From: DATENM01 sp045807725
GTDB lineage: Bacteria; Acidobacteriota; Blastocatellia; UBA7656
Assembly: GCA_045807725.1 (NCBI GenBank)
Contig: JBJMGV010000132.1
Location: 48,676-112,675 of the forward strand
Reading direction: 5' to 3'
DNA: 64,000 nucleotides
Positions 51,776 to 60,312 of the stretch are shown here, piece by piece (within the stretch, counting starts at the first letter, position 1; each line of letters starts with the position of its first letter). A program made the translations under genes and the position numbers. Below the pieces are notes generated by a model, which was not told the origin of the DNA, made no database searches, and saw only the letters and a program-made list of their open reading frames with translations.

Positions 51776-52777
51776 GTGAGCAACGACAGACCGCTCAGGG
51801 AGCGAGCGACGGATTTCTTCGCCTGGCTTCAGGACGAAATTTGCGCGGCGCTCGAACAACTCGACGGCGCAGCCCGCTTCCGCGAAGACGAGTGGCAACG
51901 CGAAGGCGGCGGCGGCGGGCGCACGCGCCTGCTCGAAGAAGGCGCGTTGTTTGAGCGTGCCGGCGTCAACTTCTCCGCTGTGCACGGCCAGTTTGACAAT
52001 GCTTATGCCGAACGCATGTCCGTAGGCGAAGGAACGCAGTTCTACGCCACAGGCATGTCGCTGGTCCTGCACCCGCGCAACCCCTTTGTGCCGACCGTAC
52101 ACGCCAACTTCCGCTACCTTGAACGCGGCACGGGCGGCTGGTTTGGCGGCGGCGCGGACCTGACGCCTTACTATCCTTACCACGAAGACGCGGTGCATTT
52201 TCATCGCACGTTGAAAGAAGCCTGTGAAGGCTTCGACCCGGCTTTTTATCCCAAGTTCAAGAAGTGGTGCGATGAATACTTCTTCATCAAACACCGTAAC
52301 GAAGCGCGCGGCGTCGGCGGCATCTTCTTCGATTACCTGACCGGCGCGGGCGAAGGGCCGCTGCTCGATGCCGACGACAAAGCGCCACGTGAAGGGGGCG
52401 GCCTCGAATTCATTTTTGATTTCGTGCAGGCGGCAGGGCGCGCGTTCCTGCCGGCCTATGTGCCGATTGCCGAGCGGCGGCGTGACGCGCCTTACACTGA
52501 AGCGCAGCGCGAGTTTCAACTGATACGGCGCGGGCGCTACGTCGAATTCAATCTGGTCTATGATCGCGGCACGCACTTTGGGCTAGAGACGCGCGGGCGC
52601 ACGGAATCGATTCTGATATCGCTGCCGCCGCTGGTGCGCTGGGCTTATGATTATCAACCCGCGCCGGGCAGCCGCGAAGCCGAAGCCTGGGATTACTTCC
52701 GCGCACGCGACTGGCTAGAAGAGGAGCGACACGGCGACACGGCGACACGGCGACGCGGCGAGGAAGAGGGCGATTGA
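51776..52777 (+). CDS. hemF: Oxygen-dependent coproporphyrinogen III oxidase
   Basis: 333 residues from a GTG start (51776) with GAGAGGAG upstream. Diagnostic phrases are FERAGVNFSAVHG, the WFGGGADLTPYYPYHEDAVHFH block (about 121-142, with the conserved Asp and His residues), RGVGGIFFDYL, and LVYDRGTHFGLETRGRTESI. The enzyme turns coproporphyrinogen III into protoporphyrinogen IX with oxygen, in heme synthesis. The C-terminal 15 residues (RHGDTATRRRGEEEGD) come from the left arm of the hairpin at 52726-52835 and are absent from typical HemF. Confidence 0.95.
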   Translation: MSNDRPLRERATDFFAWLQDEICAALEQLDGAARFREDEWQREGGGGGRTRLLEEGALFERAGVNFSAVHGQFDNAYAERMSVGEGTQFYATGMSLVLHPRNPFVPTVHANFRYLERGTGGWFGGGADLTPYYPYHEDAVHFHRTLKEACEGFDPAFYPKFKKWCDEYFFIKHRNEARGVGGIFFDYLTGAGEGPLLDADDKAPREGGGLEFIFDFVQAAGRAFLPAYVPIAERRRDAPYTEAQREFQLIRRGRYVEFNLVYDRGTHFGLETRGRTESILISLPPLVRWAYDYQPAPGSREAEAWDYFRARDWLEEERHGDTATRRRGEEEGD

Positions 52778-52835
52778 TAGGCTGCTTTACCGTTCCTCTT
52801 TCGCCGCGTCGCCGTGTTGCCGCGTCGCCGCGTCA
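52726..52835. repeat. Intergenic hairpin of GACACGGC/GACGCGGC units
   Basis: Left arm GCGACACGGCGACACGGCGA then CACGGCGACGCGGCGAGGAA; right arm CCTCTTTCGCCGCGTCGCCG then TGTTGCCGCGTCGCCGCGTC. The arms pair over about 38 bases and each is made of 8-base units. The left arm overlaps the end of the hemF frame. The same unit is used at 57600-57791. Confidence 0.8.
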
Positions 52836-52976
52836 CTCTTCCCTGGCTCAGCGCGCGGCATTCCTGCGACAGTAGATATAAACGAGCGGCAGATTGGTGA
52901 TGTTACGGCTCGGCATCTGGCTTGCACTGACTCATCGTGATGAGGAGTGTTGATGCGAAAAGGTACACGATAAACC

Positions 52977-53660
52977 ATGCGCGATAACGAAAAGCTGATT
53001 GAAATTCCTGCGGGCACAGCGAATCTCGAAGCCATTCTGGCGATGCCTGAAGACGCGAAAGGCGTCATCCTTTTTGCGCACGGCAGCGCCAGCGGGCGGC
53101 TCAGCCCGCGCAACGTCTACCTGGCACGGGCGCTGCACGAGCGCGGCTTCGGTACGCTGCTGATGGACTTGTTGATGATTGACGAAGCCGAAGACCTACA
53201 GAAGCGTTTCGACACCGACCTGCTGGCTGAGCGCGTCTTGCTTGCGACCGACTGGGTCGAAGAGAATGGCGGTGTGGCCGACTTGCGCGTCGGCTATTTC
53301 GGCGCGGACACCGGCGCGGCAGCCGTCTTGATGGCGGCGGCGCGGGCCGGCATTCAAGACGGCATTCCGATCACCGGCGAGCCGGGGCCGTGCGCGGTCG
53401 TTTGCCGCGCGGGCCGCACGGATATGGCCGGTCCTTACCTGCCTTATGTCAAAGCGCCGACGCTCTTGATCGTCGGCGGCAACGACGAAGAAGCGCGCGA
53501 TATGAATACGAAAGCCTATGACCAGTTGCGCTGTCGCAAAGAGCTGGTGACGGTCGCCGGCGCGACGCATCAGTTTGAAGAGCCGGGCGCGCTCGATCAG
53601 GTCGAGCAACTGGCCGACGACTGGTTCAGCCGCTACCTCGTGCTGGAGAAACATTGTTAG
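52977..53660 (+). CDS. Dienelactone-hydrolase-like alpha/beta hydrolase with Asp at the nucleophile position
   Basis: 227 residues. The oxyanion-side phrase VILFAHGSASGRLSPRN (about 30-46), the elbow GYFGADTGAAAVLMAA (about 106-121), the acid VGGNDEEA (D170) and the late His (GATHQF, H198) fit the dienelactone-hydrolase-like branch. Members of this branch usually have GASTGA at the elbow; here the Ser codon is GAC, so D111 replaces it. Asp nucleophiles are used by haloalkane dehalogenases and epoxide hydrolases in the same fold, so activity may be altered, not lost. The start is the ATG at 52977 with a weak AAGG site. Confidence 0.8.
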   Translation: MRDNEKLIEIPAGTANLEAILAMPEDAKGVILFAHGSASGRLSPRNVYLARALHERGFGTLLMDLLMIDEAEDLQKRFDTDLLAERVLLATDWVEENGGVADLRVGYFGADTGAAAVLMAAARAGIQDGIPITGEPGPCAVVCRAGRTDMAGPYLPYVKAPTLLIVGGNDEEARDMNTKAYDQLRCRKELVTVAGATHQFEEPGALDQVEQLADDWFSRYLVLEKHC

Positions 53661-53682
53661 CGGAGAGGCAGTAGCTTAGATT

Positions 53683-53949
53683 GCCGCGTCGCCGCAGGTG
53701 AGTTTAGGCAAGCCCTCCTTGCCGCGTAGCTGCGAGTGAGTTTAGGCAGCAATCTCTTGCCGCGTAGCGGCAGGATGAATTTAGCCGGGCGTTTCAACGC
53801 CCGGAACCGACGTGAAACGTGAATGCGCGTCGCGTAGCGACGGTTGAATGCCCGTTGATTCAACCGTCGCTAGCGCGACGCCGCAACTTTGCACCTCATT
53901 GATCACAGGCGTTTCAACGCCTGCCTAAACTCACCCGCCGCTACGCGGC
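53683..53949. mobile_element. MITE/REP-like element with terminal inverted repeats (GTGAGTTTAGGCA family)
   Basis: Left end GCCGCGTCGCCGCAGGTGAG then TTTAGGCA; right end TGCCTAAACTCACCCGCCGC then TACGCGGC. Inside are repeated GCCGCGTAGCGGC-type and CGTCGCGTAGCGACGGTTGA-type units, and the palindromes CCGGGCGTTTCAACGCCCGG and CAGGCGTTTCAACGCCTG. It fills the gap between the hydrolase gene and the GH172 gene; no gene is seen in the 328 bases. Confidence 0.7.
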
Positions 53950-53988
53950 GCAGCCCTACAATCATTCATCAGCGCAAGGCTTTGACCA

Positions 53989-55137
53989 TTAGTTCACTTC
54001 CAGTTGATCTTTGCTCGGCAATTTCGGGAAGCGCGTGTGCGGCTCCGTCTGATACCAGTAAGCCACCGACGCAATGTCGTCCATCAATGGCAGGTAGCGC
54101 CCGCCGCTGCGCCACCCCAGCGCTTGAATCGTCACGCGCAGGTCATTATCAAAACGGATGGGGTCGGGGATGTGCCAGCGATACAAGCCGAAGCGTTGCT
54201 GTGACTGGTACAACCCGTCCGGCTTGACCACCTGAATCAATCCCGAATAGGGCGTCGTGAATTCTTGATACTGGCGCTTCTCTGGATTCTCGAAATTGTA
54301 TGAGCCGCAGAAATAATCCTCGGTGCCTGTGCCATTGATGGTCGGGAATTCCTGATCGCCGTCCATATAAAACTTGATCTCGCCTTCGCCCCACCAGCCA
54401 TTGTTGTTGACGCCCCACGCCATATAAGTTCCTACATACTGGCCCTTGCCTTTGACGCCATCGAGTATGGTGTAGACCTGTTTGTAAGGCAGCGGGTTCG
54501 TGCGGCGGAATTGCGCGTGAAAGTAAGCCGCGTCCGCTCCCACTCGCGTCAGCGTGTAATCAATCTGGTAGTAGAAGCGCACCGGCTTGTCATCGAGATT
54601 TTCAATCGTGATCTTCGCGTGTTTGCGAAACGGCATGACCCAGTAAGAGTTAAACGCGCTGCCGGGATTGACGCAGACCGCAAGCGACGTGAGCTGACTG
54701 TAGCGCCCCCAGCCCATCGCAAAGAAATCGCCGACCGGCGCTTCGACCGAAGGCTCAGTTTCACCGTCCCAGTAGATGCGCAGGATCGAAAATCGCCAGT
54801 TGCCTGTCGGCGTCATCCAGATGTGCTGGATCGCGCCCGACCCGTCAATCTCGCCGAGCGTGAAGGTCGTTTTCGCTTCGATGATGACGAACGGGTTGAC
54901 CTTCCACCCTTGTCCAAGATCGCGCGCCGCTTCCGACGCGTTGCCGACCTTGGCCATACCGCCTTTGCCCTTTTCGCCGGTCAAATTTTCGGGGCTGATC
55001 GAGCGAGTCTTGGCGTCCGACACGCGGTAGAGGTTATTGAGATTATTATCCAGCCCGTCGTAGCTGCCGGTCTGCGCCGTGACGCTCAGGGCCGCGCAGA
55101 AGAAAAGGCCGAGCAAGAGCAGAGAACGGAATTTCAT
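53989..55137 (-). CDS. Exported DUF2961 (glycoside hydrolase 172-like) protein
   Basis: 382 residues from the ATG at 55137, chosen because GGAGG lies 6 bases upstream; a GTG is next to it. Signal peptide about 1-22. The conserved DUF2961 core is evident in IQHIWMTPTGNWRFSILRIY, WDGETEPSVEAPVGDFFAMG and the DGDQEFPTINGTGTEDYFCG block (acidic residues of the active site). The family includes difructose dianhydride hydrolases and alpha-arabinofuranosidases working on glycans outside the cell. It neighbours an M19 dipeptidase gene on the same strand, 28 bases upstream. Confidence 0.9.
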   Translation of the reverse strand: MKFRSLLLLGLFFCAALSVTAQTGSYDGLDNNLNNLYRVSDAKTRSISPENLTGEKGKGGMAKVGNASEAARDLGQGWKVNPFVIIEAKTTFTLGEIDGSGAIQHIWMTPTGNWRFSILRIYWDGETEPSVEAPVGDFFAMGWGRYSQLTSLAVCVNPGSAFNSYWVMPFRKHAKITIENLDDKPVRFYYQIDYTLTRVGADAAYFHAQFRRTNPLPYKQVYTILDGVKGKGQYVGTYMAWGVNNNGWWGEGEIKFYMDGDQEFPTINGTGTEDYFCGSYNFENPEKRQYQEFTTPYSGLIQVVKPDGLYQSQQRFGLYRWHIPDPIRFDNDLRVTIQALGWRSGGRYLPLMDDIASVAYWYQTEPHTRFPKLPSKDQLEVN

Positions 55138-55164
55138 CACGCGCCTCCTCAGTCAAGTCACGCT

Positions 55165-56514
55165 CTAGGGCTGATACTTCGGCGTCATAGCATTCGGCGC
55201 TTTGGCTTGTATATCGGCGGCGACGCGCTCGACTTCCGCCATCACGCGCAGAAAGTTTTCGCCGAGCACCTTCTTGATGTCAGCATCCGAATAGCCGCGC
55301 TTCATCAACTCGATGGTGATGTTCGGCAGCTTCGAGATGTCTTCCATACCGGCGGGCGCGCCCGTCAGCGGAATGCCGTCGAAGTCCGAGCCGATGCCGA
55401 CGTGATCAATGCCGGCGACTTTGGCGATGTGGTCAATGTGATCAATCAACACCGCGAGCGGCGTGCGACCCGGCGCGTTGGCGGCTTGCCATTTCTTGAA
55501 CTCTTCTTCGCCGCGCTTGGAATCGTCGGCGTACTGCTTGCGCAGCTCTTCGGCTTTGGCGTTGGCCGTCTTGTTGAACTCGATCTTGGCCGGATCAAGG
55601 AAGACCTCGAAGAAGTTGACCATCACGACGCCGCCGTTCTTACCGATGGCGCGCAACATATCGTCATCCATATTGCGCGGGTGATTCGCCAGCGCCCGCG
55701 CCGACGAGTGCGACGCGATGACGGGGGCGCGCGACGTTTCGATCACGTCATAAAACGTCTTGTCGGCGACGTGCGAGATGTCAACCATCATGCCTATGCG
55801 GTTCATCTCGCGCACGACCTCGCGTCCGAACGCGGTGAGGCCGTTGTGATGCTTAACTGTCGTGTCATTGATGTCGCCCGACGAGTCGGCCCAGTCGTTG
55901 GTGTTCGTGTGCGTCAATGTCATGTAACGTATGCCGAGCGCGTAAAACGAGCGCAGAGCGCGCAGGCTGTCGCCGATGGCGTGGCCACCTTCGATGCCCA
56001 TCAGCGCCGCGATCTTACCGCTTCGGGCGATGCGGCGGATGTCGGCGGCGGTCGAAGCCATCTCAAACGTTTCGGGATGGCGGCGCACCTGCTCGCGCAC
56101 CACGTCAATCATGTCGAGGGCGCGGCGAGCCGGGCCACCGCCTTCAGCGGCACTCTTGCCAACGAACTCTTTACCGACGTAGATGGCGAAGAACTCGGCG
56201 TCGAGTCCGCCCTCTTTCATGCGGCGGATGTCTGTGTGCGTCTTCATTGTGCCGTCGGCGTTGATGCCGCTCGTCGCCAGATCGAAGCCTTCGTCCACCA
56301 TCGGCGTCGTGATGTCGTTGTGTGTGTCGATGACGATGGCTTCGCGGTGCAGACGTTCGGCTCGCGTCCGCAAGGCCGCCGTGTCCGGCTTGGCCGAGTT
56401 GTTTGAACTCTGCTGCGCGGCGGATGACATTGGGTTATCGGCGAGCGTCAATGACGCAGTGATAGCGGCGGCAAAGCAGAAGACTGCTGACCAGCGGACC
56501 AGTGATGCGAGCAT
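55165..56514 (-). CDS. Exported M19 membrane-type dipeptidase
   Basis: 449 residues with a signal peptide (about 1-26). The M19 metal ligands are placed as expected: HND in VIDTHND (about 60-66), Glu in LMGIEGGHAIGDS, the His in YMTLTHTNTNDWADS, the His in MVDISHVAD, and Asp in GIGSDFDGI (about 375). These renal-dipeptidase-like enzymes cleave L-D or D-D dipeptides with two zinc ions. The gene is followed by the GH172 gene. No clear ribosome site is visible ahead of the ATG at 56514. Confidence 0.92.
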   Translation of the reverse strand: MLASLVRWSAVFCFAAAITASLTLADNPMSSAAQQSSNNSAKPDTAALRTRAERLHREAIVIDTHNDITTPMVDEGFDLATSGINADGTMKTHTDIRRMKEGGLDAEFFAIYVGKEFVGKSAAEGGGPARRALDMIDVVREQVRRHPETFEMASTAADIRRIARSGKIAALMGIEGGHAIGDSLRALRSFYALGIRYMTLTHTNTNDWADSSGDINDTTVKHHNGLTAFGREVVREMNRIGMMVDISHVADKTFYDVIETSRAPVIASHSSARALANHPRNMDDDMLRAIGKNGGVVMVNFFEVFLDPAKIEFNKTANAKAEELRKQYADDSKRGEEEFKKWQAANAPGRTPLAVLIDHIDHIAKVAGIDHVGIGSDFDGIPLTGAPAGMEDISKLPNITIELMKRGYSDADIKKVLGENFLRVMAEVERVAADIQAKAPNAMTPKYQP

Positions 56515-56610
56515 AGTTTATGAAACCCTTTCAGAAGCGTGCGAGATTGCCGGTTGCGTTTTGCATTATAGGCGGGCCGGTGTCGGTTGCAAAATGCGAG
56601 AGCGGTCATT

Positions 56611-57801
56611 TCATTTTGAGGTGTAATAGCCGCGCCGCGCACGCACCAGTATGCCGGGTCGTTTAACTTCGACGCGAATCGCGCGAAAGGTGTTCGGACG
56701 CGCCGCGCTCTTTGAGTAGTAAGTCAGCACGTACTGGGCGCGCACTTCGGCGGCGACGCGCCTGTAGATTTCATCGAGGTCGCGCGCCTCTTTCTTCTGC
56801 TCGGCATAGATGGGCGGGAAGAACGCCTTGCCGCCGGTGTCTTCGCACATTGCCTTCAGGGCGAACTCGCCGGCCAAGTCTTGCACGTTCGCCGACGGCG
56901 CGATGCCGGTCGAATGAACGCCGTAGATGATGGCGTCGGATTTCTGCACTTCGGCGAGCGCCTGCGACAGCGTCGAAGCTGAAGCCGTGTCGGTGCCGTC
57001 CGACAGCACGACCAATACGTGGCGGCCCTCGGCGGGGCGTATGTAGCGCGCCGCTTCGATCAAGGCATTGTAGAGCGCCGTCGCGCCTTCGGCCTTCAAC
57101 CCGGCCAGACCCGCCACCAGCCGATCTATGTCGGAAGTGAAGTGCAGCTCAAGCTTCGGGTCGGTCGAGACGCTCATAATCGCGGCCTGGTCGCCGGGCC
57201 GCAGCACCTGGCGGAAGAACTGCGCGGCGGCGCGCTGCTCGAATTCAAAGCGGTGGCGGATCGAGCTTGAGGTGTCGAACAGGAAGATCAATCGCAGCGG
57301 CATCTGGTTTTCGCGGTAGACGCCGGCGATGTCCTGCGGTTGATTGTCCTCATAAATCTGGAAGTCGCTTTGCGAAAGGTCATTGACTTGATTACCCGCC
57401 GCGTCGGTGGCCGAGGTAATCACAGTGACGAGATCGGCGCTCAACTTCAGCGGCGGGCCATCGTCCTGCGGTTCATCGGTGGTGCGGCGCGGACGTGTAT
57501 CCTGGGCTGGCGCTTCCGTCGCCTTAGGGGTCGCCTTCGGCGCGGCAGGCGGGCGCGGCGGCGTTTGCTGCGACTGCTGCGGCTGTCGCCCCGACTGGGC
57601 AAAGGCAAAAGGCAAAAGGCAAAAGACCAGGAGCGACGCGGCGACGCGGCGACGCGGCGACACGGCGAGAGACAGAACAGCGCGAATAAACGACAAGAGA
57701 TGGATAACCGCAATAGAATCTCTTTCTCGGCGTCGCGTCGCCGTGTCGCCGTGTCGCTGCGTCGCCGTGTCATTCTTCATTTCTGCCTTTTGATTTCCCA
57801 T
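56611..57801 (-). CDS. Exported VWFA-related protein (acidobacterial VWA family)
   Basis: 396 residues from the ATG at 57801, two bases after the trmFO stop, with AAGGA 5 bases upstream. The signal-like helix (about 54-70 after a run of Thr/Arg-rich residues) lies unusually far inside. A GTG at 57663 (MSPRRRVAASLLVFCLLPFA) would give a standard signal peptide, but lacks a ribosome site. A Pro-rich linker (about 75-110) leads to the VWFA-related core: DFQIYEDNQPQDIAGVYREN, the MIDAS DTSSS in LIFLFDTSSSIRHR, then VLVVLSDGTDTAS. The family is expanded in Acidobacteria. The first 45 residues are coded by a hairpin arm. Confidence 0.82.
   Translation of the reverse strand: MGNQKAEMKNDTATQRHGDTATRRRERDSIAVIHLLSFIRAVLSLAVSPRRRVAASLLVFCLLPFAFAQSGRQPQQSQQTPPRPPAAPKATPKATEAPAQDTRPRRTTDEPQDDGPPLKLSADLVTVITSATDAAGNQVNDLSQSDFQIYEDNQPQDIAGVYRENQMPLRLIFLFDTSSSIRHRFEFEQRAAAQFFRQVLRPGDQAAIMSVSTDPKLELHFTSDIDRLVAGLAGLKAEGATALYNALIEAARYIRPAEGRHVLVVLSDGTDTASASTLSQALAEVQKSDAIIYGVHSTGIAPSANVQDLAGEFALKAMCEDTGGKAFFPPIYAEQKKEARDLDEIYRRVAAEVRAQYVLTYYSKSAARPNTFRAIRVEVKRPGILVRARRGYYTSK
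57600..57791. repeat. Hairpin of GACGCGGC/GACACGGC units inside the VWA gene's 5' end
   Basis: Arms begin at GGCAAAAGGCAAAAGGCAAA then GACGCGGCGACGCGGCGACG on one side, and TCGCCGTGTCGCCGTGTCGC then TGCGTCGCCGTGTCATTCTT, TTCTGCCTTTTG on the other. The arms pair over about 40 bases around a roughly 70-base loop. The 8-base unit is the one at 52726-52835. Unlike most members it lies within a coding region and codes for the VWA protein's N-terminus. Confidence 0.75.
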
Positions 57802-57803
57802 GC

Positions 57804-59162
57804 TCATCCTTGTGCGTGCGAGGTGGCGGCGGCCAGATAGCGTGCGCGCCACTCGTCAAAATCTTTCAGCCCCATCTCTACCTGTAAACGGTGGCGGTCG
57901 GCTTTGCGTTTCGTCCGTCGCCGAATATCCGGCTCAAGCGGCGGCAATAACGCGAAGGTGATATTCATCGGCTGAAAATTCTTCACCTCGGCGTGGGCAA
58001 TGTAATTCACCAGACTGCCCATAGCGGTGTGGCGCGGCGGCGCTTCGGTCGGTTGACCTTGCGCCAGGCGCGCGGCGTGCACGCCGGCCATAAAGCCTGT
58101 CGCCATCGCTTCGATGTAGCCCTCGACGCCGGCGATCTGCCCCGCAAACAGAACGCGCGGGGCGTCGCGCATTTGCAGCGTCTCGCCGAGCACTGCCGGC
58201 GCGCAGATGAAGGTGTTGCGATGAATCTGGCCGAAACGTATGAACTCGGCCTGCTCAAGCCCCGGTATCAATTGCAGCACGCGCTTCTGCTCGCCGAACT
58301 TGAGATGGTTTTGAAAACCGACGAGGTTGTAGCTGTCGGCCAACAGATTTTCTTGCCGGAGCTGCACGACAGCGTAGGGCATCCGGCCCGTGCGCGGGTC
58401 ACGCAATCCGACCGGCTTCATCGGCCCGAACCGCAAGGTGTCGCGCCCGCGCCGCGCGATCTCTTCGATGGGCAGACAGCCCTCGAAGTACATCGTCTGC
58501 TCAAACTCGTGCAGCGGCACAGACTCTGCCGCGATGAGCGCATCGTAAAAGCGACTGTAATCTGCGTCACTCATCGGGCAGTTCAGGTAATCGGCCCCGC
58601 CCTTGTCATAGCGAGCAGCGCGAAAGGCAATCTCGGTGTTAATCGTCTCGGCGTCAACGACCGGCGATATGGCGTCGTAAAAATAGAGGCGCGTCGAGCC
58701 GGTCAGTCGCGTGATGCTCTCTGACAGCGCCGGCGATGTGAGCGGCCCTGTGGCGATAATCACAATACCATCGGTCGGGATGGCTTGCGCCTCTTGGCGG
58801 ACGACTTCGATGTTCGGGTGAGCCTCGATGCGCCGCGTCACTTCATCGCTGAAGCGTTCGCGGTCAACGGCAAGCGCCGCGCCTGCCGGCACAGCGACGC
58901 TGTGGGCTACGTCGATCAACAGCGAGCCGCCGCGCCGCAGTTCTTCTTTGAGCAAGTAGGGCGCGGTTCCCGGCTCGTCCGACTTGAGCGAATTCGAGCA
59001 GACGATCTCGCCGAGATTGGCCGTGCGATGCGCCGGCGTCGGGCGCACGGGGCGCATTTCGTAAAGGCGAACGCGCGCGCCGCGCGAGGCTGCTTGCCAC
59101 GCCGCTTCGCTGCCGGCCAGGCCGCCGCCGATCACCGTGATGGGTTCGTCGCTTATGCTCAT
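57804..59162 (-). CDS. trmFO: tRNA (uracil-54-C5)-methyltransferase, folate/FAD type
   Basis: 452 residues. The FAD-binding start VIGGGLAGSEAAWQAASRGA, YEMRPVRPTPAHRT, and CSNSLKSDEPGTAPYLLKEE are diagnostic of TrmFO. VDRERFSDEVTRRI, the central YFEGCLPIEEIARRGRDTLR and GPMKPVGLRDPRTGRMPYAV also match. It methylates U54 of tRNA (T-loop) with methylene-THF. The gene is followed two bases after its stop by the VWA gene. The start is the ATG at 59162 with no obvious ribosome site; a hairpin lies just upstream. Confidence 0.96.
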   Translation of the reverse strand: MSISDEPITVIGGGLAGSEAAWQAASRGARVRLYEMRPVRPTPAHRTANLGEIVCSNSLKSDEPGTAPYLLKEELRRGGSLLIDVAHSVAVPAGAALAVDRERFSDEVTRRIEAHPNIEVVRQEAQAIPTDGIVIIATGPLTSPALSESITRLTGSTRLYFYDAISPVVDAETINTEIAFRAARYDKGGADYLNCPMSDADYSRFYDALIAAESVPLHEFEQTMYFEGCLPIEEIARRGRDTLRFGPMKPVGLRDPRTGRMPYAVVQLRQENLLADSYNLVGFQNHLKFGEQKRVLQLIPGLEQAEFIRFGQIHRNTFICAPAVLGETLQMRDAPRVLFAGQIAGVEGYIEAMATGFMAGVHAARLAQGQPTEAPPRHTAMGSLVNYIAHAEVKNFQPMNITFALLPPLEPDIRRRTKRKADRHRLQVEMGLKDFDEWRARYLAAATSHAQG

Positions 59163-59190
59163 CCGCCTTACCTTGTCCGCCGAAAGATGA

Positions 59191-59304
59191 AGTCTGCCGA
59201 GTCTGCCGAGTTTATCGAGTCTATCGAGTCTACTGAATCCAGAATGATTTCAGTAACCAGGCGGACTTAGTAGACTCGGCAGACTCGATAAACTCGATAG
59301 ACTC
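59191..59304. repeat. Intergenic hairpin of AGTCTGCCG/AGTCTATCG units
   Basis: Left arm AGTCTGCCGAGTCTGCCGAG then TTTATCGAGTCTATCGAGTC; right arm GACTCGGCAGACTCGATAAA then CTCGATAGACTC. Pairs over about 36 bases with a roughly 30-base loop, each arm made of 9-base units. It lies between the divergent trmFO and SnoaL-like genes. Confidence 0.8.
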
Positions 59305-59427
59305 TTTACAATTCTACACTGACGGTTGTCGGCTATCAAACTTGCAGGTTTGGTGGCGAATGGCGGTTTCGCCCCTGTCACTCATCGCTTGTCACTCGTC
59401 ATAATTTCAGATAGTCTTGCGCGGCAT

Positions 59428-59853
59428 ATGAGCGGCGACATCAGAATCCAGGTCGAAGCGGCGAACGCGGCGTTCTACAGAGCGCTGGAATCGGGTGTGC
59501 TTGAGCGCATGGAAGCGGTCTGGGCACACGAGGACTGGGTGCGTTGCGTGCACCCGGGATGGGAGATGATCGTCGGCTGGTCGCGCGTGCGCGAGAGCTG
59601 GGAGACGATCTTTGAGGGCGGCCAGCATATGCGGGCCTCGCCTTCAGAGGTTTCGGTGCGAGTGCTGGGCGATCTGGCCTGGGTCAGTTGTCTCGAAAAT
59701 ATCACGCTTTTCAACGAATCGAGCTTCGATTCGGCGCAGGCGGCGGCGACCAACCTCTTCGTGCGCCGCGACGCGGACTGGCTGATGGTGCTGCACCACG
59801 CCTCGGCCATCCCGATGATTATGCCCGACGCTGCTTCGGACGTTATTCAGTAA
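59428..59853 (+). CDS. SnoaL-like (NTF2-fold) protein
   Basis: 141 residues from the ATG at 59428; an upstream frame to 59326 lacks a ribosome site. It opens with VEAANAAFYRALESGVLERM, then WAHEDWVRCVHPGWEMIVGW with R/E pairs, then strands SEVSVRVLGDLAWVSCLENI and ATNLFVRRDADWLMVLHHAS. The family includes polyketide cyclases and small-ligand binding proteins; a nuclear-transport-factor-2 domain with a deep pocket is expected. No signal peptide. Monocistronic, with a hairpin downstream. Confidence 0.8.
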   Translation: MSGDIRIQVEAANAAFYRALESGVLERMEAVWAHEDWVRCVHPGWEMIVGWSRVRESWETIFEGGQHMRASPSEVSVRVLGDLAWVSCLENITLFNESSFDSAQAAATNLFVRRDADWLMVLHHASAIPMIMPDAASDVIQ

Positions 59854-59893
59854 CGTTCAAATTTTCGGAAGAAAATCCAGAATTTCCAATCTG

Positions 59894-59925
59894 CGCGACG
59901 CCCGCACCCTTGTACGGGCGTCGCG
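59894..59925 (+). terminator. Putative terminator hairpin after the SnoaL-like gene
   Basis: CGCGACGCCCG and CGGGCGTCGCG form a perfect 11-bp stem with a 10-base loop, 40 bases after the stop. No T-run follows, so it may stall or mark the 3' end without being a classical terminator. Confidence 0.45.
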
Positions 59926-60312
59926 TTGCGAGATTTAATTGAGGCAGTTATAAGCTTTACCCGGAATCAGGCGGATGCACGGCAGGCGGTATAGCGTTTG
60001 CAGATTATCCTGTCTCCACACGGTTTCAATCTTAAGAAGTCAGCAGAGAATCATTAATGCACAGTCGTTCCTTGCACGGAAAGCATGTTTTACATAAGTT
60101 GGCAATCATCGCATCTGAGCGGTTTCGGCACGCACCAAACCGCCTGCAACCGTTTCCATCACAGCCTCACTCCACAAAGAGGCTGTTGTACCCCAGAGCA
60201 CACATAAGGTGAGTTATCTGGACAGCGCGACATGTAGATGTTGCGCTTTCGCTCGCTTCGCGTCAGTACGACGGAGCGAAACAAACCAACACTGTTACTT
60301 AGGAGGAAGCAC
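59926..60312. other. Upstream region of the receptor gene
   Basis: About 390 bases, more AT-rich than neighbouring genes, leading to the Oar-like receptor gene. It holds no credible gene. The phrases ACATAAGTTGGCAATC and CATAAGGTGAGTTATC resemble units of the 21-base repeat downstream of the receptor (63722-63805) but no clear array is present. A promoter is expected here and not identified. Confidence 0.4.

Noticed and set aside
54511..56406. 631-codon open frame on the plus strand
   Set aside because: Antisense to the GH172 and M19 genes, whose catalytic motifs are intact; the plus-strand product has only repeated His/Arg/Val-rich sequence.
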